NCBI GenBank assembly: GCA_021831685.1
Contig: JAKBMG010000175.1
Span: forward strand, 1-64,000
Reading direction: 5' to 3'
Length of the DNA stretch: 64,000 nt
DNA from: Bacteroidota bacterium
GTDB taxonomy: Bacteria > Bacteroidota > Ignavibacteria > Ignavibacteriales > Ignavibacteriaceae
This document shows, piece after piece, positions 56,428-64,000 of the stretch. The notes below the pieces were generated by a model. The model had not been told where the DNA came from. It saw nothing but the letters and a program-made list of their open reading frames with translations, and searched no databases. The position numbers and the translations under genes were made by a program. Each line of letters opens with the position of its first letter. Positions within the stretch are counted from its first letter, which is position 1.

Positions 56428-57799
56428 CCATTCCGGCGGAATGAATTAAAATAGCTACAAACAAACCTGCGAGCATCGGTTCAATCTCACTTAAAATTTT
56501 ATTAGTCAAAAATTCATTTCTTATAAAATACCAAGCTAGGCTTGCAGCAGAAGCTGAAATCATTTCGGCGAATAATATTTTTTGATTTATCTTTATCTTC
56601 AAATAATATGAACTAATTACCGGCAGAATCATTCCCGGAATACAAATTGAGCCGACAATATACCAGATTTGAATCACCGAGGGGATATAATAAGCTAAAA
56701 CAACCGAAAGGATGCCGGAGATAATCAAACCATAAACCGTAAAATATTTTAATTTATTTTCATCTTTAACTTTTTTTAGTTTGAAGATAAAATCACGACC
56801 TATAGTAGTTCCGCTTAAAAAATAAAAGCTATTCAGGGTAGACATAATCGTAGCAAACATTGCAGCATAAAAAAAACCTTTCCAGCCTGGAGGCAAAATC
56901 TTTTCAGCTAATAATGGATAAGATAAAGTTGGCTGAGCAAGATTAGGCAAAATAGCTCTCGCATATAACCCTGTTGAGGTTGTTAAAAAATCAAAAAGTG
57001 CAAAAAAGAAAACCGAAATTATTATACCGTACATTGCCGTATTGCCTGTTTTAGCAGCGTATGCTCGCTGATGAAAACCCGGATCAGCAAAAGTCCAAAG
57101 CGCAATTAGATACCACACAATTATAAAAGCAGGAGAAGCTCCACCCGTAAATTTAAGATGGTTTGGCGGTAAAGTGTCTTTTAGATAAGTCATCCCTCCA
57201 TAAGAATGGTATGCAAATAAAAGTGCAATTATAAATCCTCCGAACATAACGAAGAACTGAATAACATCAGAGTAAATATTCGCCTTAAATCCCCCGTTAA
57301 TCAAATAAGAAATTGAAAGCACCAAACCTAAGATTAGGCTTACAATAGCTCCAGTTCCAAAAATTAAAGAAATAATATTTGCAGTCATTAATAGATAAGG
57401 CGCCGGAGATACAAGGATAAAAACAAAAAATGCGGAAAGTAGTCCGACATTTTTTCCGTATATCAACGTTAACTTATCCGGGATTGTATAGAGAGAAGCA
57501 GACCTAACTTTTTTTGATAAAAAGACTGCAAACAGCAAAGCAAAAATGTAATAAGGTATTCCTTGAGTGAACCAGCTTAACAAACCATATCGATAAGTGA
57601 ATTCCCCTACCCCAAGAATGCCGCCGTACCAGCTTGAGACAGTAGTAAGAACAAAAAGGAACAATCCGACTTTTCTTCCCGATAAAAGATAATCAGTTGC
57701 GTCCTTCGTGGTTCTTCTTCCAAAGTAAAATCCGAAGCTAAGTACTGCTATAAAGAAAACAATAATTACAAGATAATCGACCGTTTTAAAGGAGACCAT
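56390..57799 (-). CDS. Sodium:solute symporter family transporter (candidate thiamine/precursor transporter)
   Basis: SSS fold 'GRRTTKDATDYLLSGRKVGLFLFVLTTVSSWYGG'; between the thiN-like gene and TerC, in the TPP-riboswitch operon. Confidence 0.88.
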   Translation of the reverse strand: MVSFKTVDYLVIIVFFIAVLSFGFYFGRRTTKDATDYLLSGRKVGLFLFVLTTVSSWYGGILGVGEFTYRYGLLSWFTQGIPYYIFALLFAVFLSKKVRSASLYTIPDKLTLIYGKNVGLLSAFFVFILVSPAPYLLMTANIISLIFGTGAIVSLILGLVLSISYLINGGFKANIYSDVIQFFVMFGGFIIALLFAYHSYGGMTYLKDTLPPNHLKFTGGASPAFIIVWYLIALWTFADPGFHQRAYAAKTGNTAMYGIIISVFFFALFDFLTTSTGLYARAILPNLAQPTLSYPLLAEKILPPGWKGFFYAAMFATIMSTLNSFYFLSGTTIGRDFIFKLKKVKDENKLKYFTVYGLIISGILSVVLAYYIPSVIQIWYIVGSICIPGMILPVISSYYLKIKINQKILFAEMISASAASLAWYFIRNEFLTNKILSEIEPMLAGLFVAILIHSAGMVNEKFFSYAKVK

Positions 57800-58439
57800 T
57801 TTTCTTCATTAAATTATAATCACGAATTATAAAAATTATCCCCCCTTTAACAGTTAATTTTATTTCTTTTGATAAAGCTACGTTACTTGTGCTCTCCTTT
57901 TTGCCGAAAGGCAGAGAAATATTTTGAAGAGGATATTTCAAACCTTCCGATTTAATTTTTGTCTTTGAATCAAATCCATAAATAGAAATTGTTTCACGGG
58001 GGACAGTTTCTAGTACTACCTTCCCGGTATAGGCTTTTAAGTAGGAATTTTCTGCTATAATATTCAAGTTGATTTTTGTAAAATACTTCAGAACTATACC
58101 AAGATTGCAGAATGTATGATCCAGTCTATTCCCGGTAACTCCCGTTAAGGTAACCTCCTTATAATTATTTTTAATTAAGAAGTTTAAACATTTTTCAACA
58201 TCAGTACTGTTTTGATCTTTGAGACGGATTATCTTTGCTTTATTTTTATAAAACTTCAAAGTTGAGGGAAGCGCCGAATCAAAATCTCCTATAATATAAT
58301 CCGGCACAATTCCGATTTGTTTAGCACTATTTGCTCCGCCGTCTGCACATATCAAAGTAGAGTAACCATTATTTCTGAGATAATTAATTACACTTTTCCT
58401 TGGCGCTTTTCCGTTAGCAAGTATTATACTTTTTTTCAT
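57786..58439 (-). CDS. thiN: Thiamine pyrophosphokinase
   Basis: 'LICADGGANSAKQIGIVPDYIIGDFDS', 'DQNSTDVEKCLNFLI', 'GVTGNRLDHTFCNL'. Confidence 0.92.
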   Translation of the reverse strand: MKKSIILANGKAPRKSVINYLRNNGYSTLICADGGANSAKQIGIVPDYIIGDFDSALPSTLKFYKNKAKIIRLKDQNSTDVEKCLNFLIKNNYKEVTLTGVTGNRLDHTFCNLGIVLKYFTKINLNIIAENSYLKAYTGKVVLETVPRETISIYGFDSKTKIKSEGLKYPLQNISLPFGKKESTSNVALSKEIKLTVKGGIIFIIRDYNLMKKNGLL

Positions 58440-58445
58440 TTCTTG

Positions 58446-60914
58446 TTACATTCCGATTTCTATTCCGGTCAAAAAATTTCTTTCTGCACCAGGGAAAAAT
58501 TCAGCACCGATAGCATTGGCAGAATAAAGATCGTTAAAGATATTATTCACTTGAATAAATATTTTCGCCGGTGTTAACGAATTTAATATATTTATAGTAT
58601 AGCTTCCAAAAAAGTCTGCCGTAAAATAGGCATCGTTTTGATTGTCCTGGTATCCCACAAATCCAGGATGTTCATACAAATATTGAATAAGATTATTACC
58701 AAAATTATCGGAATAAAATGCACCGACATACTTGCCATTTAATTGCAAAAATATGCCGTCTTTTTTATAAGTCACTCCAATGTTAGCAAGAAAATCTGGA
58801 AATCCGCCGATCTTATTTCCCGAAAGATCAATAGCATTGGATGCATCAATAAAATAAATCCCACTTTGAATGACATTACTGCTATATGTTGCGTTCGCAT
58901 GTATATCGAAATTTTTGTTAAACTTGTAGATTCCGGAAAATTCAATCCCTCTGTGCAATGTATTTTTCATATTTCCTGTTATTGGCTGTCCGAATAAATC
59001 TAGTTTACCATTGTTAACAATTTCATCGTTAAAGATCATGTAATAAACATCGAGTGAAAGCAAAAAATTATTTTTGATGAAAGAAGTCCCTAACTCAAGA
59101 TCGTTCATAGTTTCAGGGAGTACATAAGGCTGACTAAAATTATAAGTTCCGTCTGGGTTTTGTTGAAATTGGGGAACGGCACCGAAGCTTGAACTTTCCC
59201 CGTCGTAGTATGCGGAAAGTATTGGTTCGCTTGAAACCCGTGCAAATGAAAAATATAAATTTTGAGAATGATTGAATTTATAGTTCACTCCAAACTTAGG
59301 ATTTAAAAAGGTGTTGCTGATGGAAAAATCGTTATGTAAAAATTTCTCGTTGGAAACACTGTATTTATGATAGGCTACCTGGATTTCGCCAAGAACATTT
59401 ATTTTATCTGTTACATCAAAAGTACCGTGAACGTATCCGTTGATAATATCCTTACCGCCGTTAAAATAATAGAATCGATAATCTTTTGTTAAGCCAACCG
59501 GCAATTCTTCTCCGAAAGCTATACTACCCCAATGGGTAGAGCGATGCTTCCTAAATTCTGCACCAAAAATTATTTCCGCATCCGGATATTTTAAGCTCAA
59601 TCTTGGAATCCACCCAAACTGGGTATTATCTACTTCAGCCTTGATCAATGTGTTTACGGGATTTTGTGTGGGGTAGAACCCGTATTGCGACGTTAAGCGA
59701 AGCATAGTTGTGTCCGCCCAAGAACCATCGTAATTAAAAAAACCATTTCCTATAACAAGAAATGCGGCAGAATTAAAGACAGTATTTTTATTTATCCTGT
59801 ATTCATTTAATAGTTCAAAATGAGGTTGGGAAAAATTTTCAATCTCAGACGGTCTTCTTAAGACAGTGTATGTGTAGGCATTACCACTTTCTCCCCAATC
59901 AGAATAATTTGCCTTTCGAAGGTTCACATCTTTAATAGCAAACTTTGGCAGACCGTTGTATGCTAAACCGTCGGCAATAGGACCTCCGTAAAAATTAATT
60001 TGAGTTGTTAAATTTTTATCATACCTAACCGCTGAAAGGTAATAAGCAGTTAAGTTTGTCCATGAACCGTTTCTATAACCGCTGCTTAAAATTTGGGAGA
60101 GCTTTGCGTAAATGGAATATTTTCTATCGATTAAACCACTTGAAAAAGATGCGCTGTACTTTCTCGTATTATAGCTTCCGGCAGCGGCAGAAAGGCTTAT
60201 TTGTGGCATATTGGAAAAAGTCGAAGTAATAATATTTATCGTTCCTCCGATTGCAGGATAGCCTACAATACCGGAGCCAGCGCCGCGCTGAACTTGGATC
60301 ACTTCCGTGCTTGAAAGCAAATCGGGAAAATCTAACCAATAAACATTATGATCTTCCGGATCGTTTTGAGGAATTCCGTTTACAGAAACGGAAATTCTCC
60401 GCTGGTCAAATCCTCTTATACTTAAATAATTATAGCCGATACCGTTTCCATTTTCCGAGTAAAATGTAGTCGACGGAAGCGAGCCCAAATATTCCGGAAT
60501 GTCCTGGATTGTATAATTTTCATTGATCTGCTTACGAGTTATTTTTTCGAAAGCCAATGGTGAAGTCCCCTGCTTTCCCAAACTTCCCTCTACAAGAATT
60601 GTCTGCGAAGGAATAATTTCCGGTATTAAATTGATGAAAAATTCTTTTTTAATATTCCCGGTGGTTAGTAAAATTTTTTGAGTCTCATAACCAACATAAC
60701 TTATAACCAAAAAGTCTTTTGGATATATATCACCCCTTATAAGAAATGCCCCGTCTGTCTGGGTCGTAGTGCCAAGTGATTTGCCTAAAACAATAACATT
60801 TGCATCAGGTAAAGGTTGTTGAGTTTGCGAATCATATACCTTCCCTTTTAGCGTAATCTGCTGCGCCAGTATGCAAGAATTAAATAAAATAAAAAGAGCA
60901 ACTAAGTATTTCAT
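58446..60914 (-). CDS. TonB-dependent receptor with carboxypeptidase-like N-terminal domain (thiamine-regulated)
   Basis: 'LKGKVYDSQTQQPLPDANVIVLGKSLGTTTQTDGAF', plug 'YNYLSIRGFDQRRISVSVNGIPQNDPEDHNVYWLDFPDL'. Confidence 0.92.
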   Translation of the reverse strand: MKYLVALFILFNSCILAQQITLKGKVYDSQTQQPLPDANVIVLGKSLGTTTQTDGAFLIRGDIYPKDFLVISYVGYETQKILLTTGNIKKEFFINLIPEIIPSQTILVEGSLGKQGTSPLAFEKITRKQINENYTIQDIPEYLGSLPSTTFYSENGNGIGYNYLSIRGFDQRRISVSVNGIPQNDPEDHNVYWLDFPDLLSSTEVIQVQRGAGSGIVGYPAIGGTINIITSTFSNMPQISLSAAAGSYNTRKYSASFSSGLIDRKYSIYAKLSQILSSGYRNGSWTNLTAYYLSAVRYDKNLTTQINFYGGPIADGLAYNGLPKFAIKDVNLRKANYSDWGESGNAYTYTVLRRPSEIENFSQPHFELLNEYRINKNTVFNSAAFLVIGNGFFNYDGSWADTTMLRLTSQYGFYPTQNPVNTLIKAEVDNTQFGWIPRLSLKYPDAEIIFGAEFRKHRSTHWGSIAFGEELPVGLTKDYRFYYFNGGKDIINGYVHGTFDVTDKINVLGEIQVAYHKYSVSNEKFLHNDFSISNTFLNPKFGVNYKFNHSQNLYFSFARVSSEPILSAYYDGESSSFGAVPQFQQNPDGTYNFSQPYVLPETMNDLELGTSFIKNNFLLSLDVYYMIFNDEIVNNGKLDLFGQPITGNMKNTLHRGIEFSGIYKFNKNFDIHANATYSSNVIQSGIYFIDASNAIDLSGNKIGGFPDFLANIGVTYKKDGIFLQLNGKYVGAFYSDNFGNNLIQYLYEHPGFVGYQDNQNDAYFTADFFGSYTINILNSLTPAKIFIQVNNIFNDLYSANAIGAEFFPGAERNFLTGIEIGM

Positions 60915-60925
60915 ATTTCCTCCTA

Positions 60926-60953
60926 GAAAAAAATAGCCGTTTAGAAACGGCTA
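60926..60953 (-). terminator. Intrinsic terminator between TPP riboswitch and receptor start
   Basis: Minus strand TAGCCGTTT-ct-AAACGGCTA then TTTTTTT, just upstream of the aggagg RBS. Confidence 0.8.
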
Positions 60954-60972
60954 AGTACTTAATCACTCTCTA

Positions 60973-61064
60973 GCCCGTTTCCCTACGCTGGTATTATCCA
61001 GATCAGGTTCTAGGGTTTGTTCTCAGTCATCACGATTAACTCGGGACAACACCCCTAACAGCTT
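60973..61064 (-). ncRNA. TPP riboswitch (THI element)
   Basis: Minus strand aggggtgttgtcccg...gactgagaacaaaccctagaacctgatccagataataccagcgtagggaa contains canonical CUGAGA, ACCC, GAACCUGAUCnnGnUAAUnCCAGCGUAGGGAA. Confidence 0.95.
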
Positions 61065-61133
61065 ATGGTTTATAATTGATTTGTTATTTAAATTTATCGG
61101 GTTTCAAACTCCGTTAATATTCGTTAATTAATG

Positions 61134-63999
61134 CTATTCAAGTCTTATTTTTTGTCCGATTCTTATTTCATTACCTGCAATTTTATTTAGCGATTTTAAT
61201 TCATTAACCGAAAGATCATAACTTTTCGCAATTGAATAAAGTGACTCACCGCGGGTTACTTTATGAAATTTCGGAGCTCTTTTTGAAACCTCCTTACGAT
61301 GGCTAAGTTCTCTCTTTGATGAAACTTTCGCAATTTTTAATGTTTCTCCGGCTGTGATGTCACTTCCTCTGATTCCATTCATTTTCTTAAGGTTTTTAAC
61401 AGGAACATGATACTTTTCCGCAATCCTTCCAATTGTATCGCCTTTTCTAATCTTATAACTTTCAATATTAGAAGTAACTCCGCTGTTATCTGATATATCA
61501 TTTACATCAGCATCAGAATAAATTTTCAATCGTTTGCCTGCGACAATTTTATTGCTTCTTAATCCGTTCCACTTTCTGATATTTGAAACCGGTACTTTAA
61601 ATTTATCAGCAATTTCACCGATAGCATCACCACGTTTTACAGTATAGTAGTTAATATTTGCTGAAGTTTTATATGTGTTATCACCAAGAGAAGAGACGTG
61701 GTTATTTGTATATATTTTAACGAATTGGCCAGCAGTCAATCTATTACCCACGATATGGTTCCATCTTTTTATAGCAACTGAAGGTACTCCAAATTTGACT
61801 GAAAGCTCACCTAAACTTTCGCCTCTTTTTACTTTGTATCGGAAAACTGAAGTTTTGTTAAAGGCAGCTTCTTCACTTTCCGCAACATAATTTAGTGAGT
61901 GGTCTGTGTAAATTTTTAATTTCTTACCGGCAACAATCTTATTGCCGGGAATATTATTCCAATCACGCAACGCATTAACGTCAACACCGAATCTTGCTGC
62001 GATTGAATTTAGACTTTCGCCTCTTCTAACTTTGTGATAAATCCATTCTTTATCAGCTTTAACAACCGCTGATTTCAGAGAAGATTTTTCAAGTGATGTT
62101 TGGTTATCTATACTTGCATAAAAATCTTTTTTATCTGAAGGTACATAGATTACTAAATTTTGCCCAACAACAATACTTTTTGTATAAGAGATGTTATTCC
62201 AGTTTCTTATATCGCTCACTCTTGTATTGAAAAGATCGGCAATACCAAGAAGATTATCGTTTTTCTTTACCTTATAATTCACGGGAGATAATCCCTCTGT
62301 CGTTACCGGTGCATTTTTAGCTACTTCAGTTTCGCTTGTGTTGTCAGTAGTATTTTCATCTTTTCCTGGTTGCGCAACCATAGTAGAGGCAACATTTTCA
62401 GAAGACGAATCAATTTTTTCGCTCTTATTCAAAGCAATATATGGAGAGACATATTCATCGCTTGAATTATCTTGCGCAGCTTCCACTGAATTATCGCTGC
62501 CGCTATTATTTGCAGCAACTTCAGTTGCACTATTAGAAGAATTGTCTTCTGCGTTTTGCGTGTTTGTATTATATGCAACGTCAGAATTTGAAAGACTTGT
62601 AATAGGAATTCTTAGTTTTACACCGCGATATAACCTCGTTCTTACAGAAATATTATTAGCATCCGCAAGTTCAAATTTAGAAACTCCGTAACGAACTGCT
62701 ATTCTTGCTAAAGTTTCACCTCTTCCAACAACATGTACAAGATAATTTCTCTTTGCGCTTTCAGGAATGCTAGTCATATTTGAAGCGAAAGATTCGGCAG
62801 AAAGTTTTGGAATGTTTAACGGATAACCACCCGGAAAATTCGCCGGTGTTGCCATCTGAGTTAGTTCAGGATTCATTTCCTGCAGTGTTTCCAAATCCAC
62901 ACCGGCAGATTTTGCAAGATAATTTAGATCAATAGCTCCCTTTACATTATAAGTAGTGCAATCAAAAGGTTTATCAAGCGAAATATTCGTGAATCCGTAT
63001 TTAGCAGGATTCATTGCAATTAGGCTTACAGCAATAAATTGGGGGACATAGCTTCTTGTTTCTTTCGGAAGATACTCTCTTGCCATCCAAAAATCATTTG
63101 CTCCAGCCCGGCTAACTGCTCTGGTTATTCTGCCTTCACCAGCATTATAAGCAGCTAAGACTAAATACCAGTCACCAAGATCATTATATAAATCTTTCAA
63201 ATGTTTCGCTGCAGCGATTGTTTCTTTTTGAGGGTCTCTTCTTTCGTCATAATAGAAGTCCGATTGAAGCCCGTATAAATGACCGGTAGATTTAATGAAC
63301 TGCCATAGTCCAACAGCATTTGCCCAGGAACGTGCCGTCGGGTTAAGACCGCTTTCAACCATACTTAAATAAATTAGTTCCTTTGGAAGACCTTCCTTTT
63401 GGAAAATTTCTTTCATCATCGGGAAATATCTGCCTGATCTTTCAAGCCATAGCTGCATGTGGTCTCTACCACGTCCGGTAAAATAGTCTATCCATTGTTC
63501 AACATAAGAATTCATAACTAATGGAAAATCTGATTTTACTTCAACTTTTTTTGTCTCTCCGGATTTTGCAACGGGGGTACCCTTTATTTCGGGTAAAGAT
63601 TTTCCCATCCATTCTTCCAAAGCAGCGAAGGATACATTGCTAGGAAGTTCCGGTAGGCTATCTACATATTTTTTATAGTCATCAATTATTGAGTTTTGAA
63701 GTTCAAGATAAGCTTCATTTTGTTCAATCCCAGGATAATAACTGAGGTTATTTATGATTCTTAGAGCCGACTCATAATTTGCAACAGTCTCTTTTGTACT
63801 GTTTTTTTCCTCTTTTGCCAAAGCAACCACGTAGTATTGGCGCGCTTGCTCTAACATTTCAGACACTATTCCAACTTTTTGAAGACTATTATTTTCAGTT
63901 TTTGACTTTTCATCTTTTGCTATTTCTTTATTCGCAGTGCATGAGAAAAAGAGCATTGAAAATAAAGAGATAGCAAGAAACGCTAGAAATTTTTGTTTC
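61134..63999 (-). CDS. MltD-like lytic transglycosylase lipoprotein with seven LysM repeats (5' end at window edge)
   Basis: SLT '[37 protein letters not shown]', '[11 protein letters not shown]'; seven LysM units; upstream [24 protein letters not shown] lipobox suggests the start codon is completed at window base 64001. Confidence 0.88.
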   Translation of the reverse strand, partial: KQKFLAFLAISLFSMLFFSCTANKEIAKDEKSKTENNSLQKVGIVSEMLEQARQYYVVALAKEEKNSTKETVANYESALRIINNLSYYPGIEQNEAYLELQNSIIDDYKKYVDSLPELPSNVSFAALEEWMGKSLPEIKGTPVAKSGETKKVEVKSDFPLVMNSYVEQWIDYFTGRGRDHMQLWLERSGRYFPMMKEIFQKEGLPKELIYLSMVESGLNPTARSWANAVGLWQFIKSTGHLYGLQSDFYYDERRDPQKETIAAAKHLKDLYNDLGDWYLVLAAYNAGEGRITRAVSRAGANDFWMAREYLPKETRSYVPQFIAVSLIAMNPAKYGFTNISLDKPFDCTTYNVKGAIDLNYLAKSAGVDLETLQEMNPELTQMATPANFPGGYPLNIPKLSAESFASNMTSIPESAKRNYLVHVVGRGETLARIAVRYGVSKFELADANNISVRTRLYRGVKLRIPITSLSNSDVAYNTNTQNAEDNSSNSATEVAANNSGSDNSVEAAQDNSSDEYVSPYIALNKSEKIDSSSENVASTMVAQPGKDENTTDNTSETEVAKNAPVTTEGLSPVNYKVKKNDNLLGIADLFNTRVSDIRNWNNISYTKSIVVGQNLVIYVPSDKKDFYASIDNQTSLEKSSLKSAVVKADKEWIYHKVRRGESLNSIAARFGVDVNALRDWNNIPGNKIVAGKKLKIYTDHSLNYVAESEEAAFNKTSVFRYKVKRGESLGELSVKFGVPSVAIKRWNHIVGNRLTAGQFVKIYTNNHVSSLGDNTYKTSANINYYTVKRGDAIGEIADKFKVPVSNIRKWNGLRSNKIVAGKRLKIYSDADVNDISDNSGVTSNIESYKIRKGDTIGRIAEKYHVPVKNLKKMNGIRGSDITAGETLKIAKVSSKRELSHRKEVSKRAPKFHKVTRGESLYSIAKSYDLSVNELKSLNKIAGNEIRIGQKIRLE

Positions 64000-64000
64000 A

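Noticed and set aside
1-64000. CRISPR arrays, tRNA or rRNA genes
   Set aside because: No regularly spaced direct repeats or recognisable tRNA/rRNA signatures were seen by eye; tRNAscan-SE/Infernal would be needed to exclude them.

Overview
AT-rich bacterial window, probably Ignavibacteria / Bacteroidota-Chlorobi group. This is inferred from type IX secretion C-terminal signals of the form 'QNYPNPFNPSTTI' and Bacteroidota-like promoter spacing; no marker gene was tested. Four blocks are visible. (1) ~1-19 kb: copper/heavy-metal island with a Met-rich T9SS protein, cupredoxin-like protein, YHS-HMA-HMA CopA P1B ATPase, histidine kinase plus NtrC-type sigma54 activator, multicopper oxidase with an extra C-terminal barrel-like domain, CusC/B/A-like RND efflux, heavy-metal-binding small proteins and a c-type cytochrome. 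(2) ~19.5-32.3 kb: two sulfur/persulfide modules (MerR-SQR-DUF1641-DsrC/TusE-DsrE2 and ArsR-rhodanese/SQR-like/OsmC/methyltransferase/DsrE) flanking a FecA-like receptor and a decaying mer-like locus. (3) ~32.4-43.3 kb: a single-chain AEP primase-SF2 helicase-PLD nuclease resembling TOTE conflict proteins and a SWIM-SNF2 helicase, separated by a gene graveyard (DUF433/DUF5615 toxin-antitoxin pieces, LuxR fragment, T9SS GLUG/LamG pseudogene), then an IS200 remnant and a MITE-like repeat. (4) ~43.4-64 kb: mostly ordinary genes (M1 peptidase, family B polymerase, MsrA, MFS, amylase, SmpB, TyrS, pyruvoyl arginine decarboxylase, TerC, TPP-riboswitch thiamine operon, LysM lytic transglycosylase). 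The most interesting unexplained structures are a 114-nt nested hairpin at 23.7 kb, a pair of 18-bp-TIR MITE-like repeats (18.4 and 43.1 kb), palindromic elements inside coding sequences, candidate sigma54 copper promoters, and the TOTE-like locus. No tRNA, rRNA or CRISPR array was recognised by eye.
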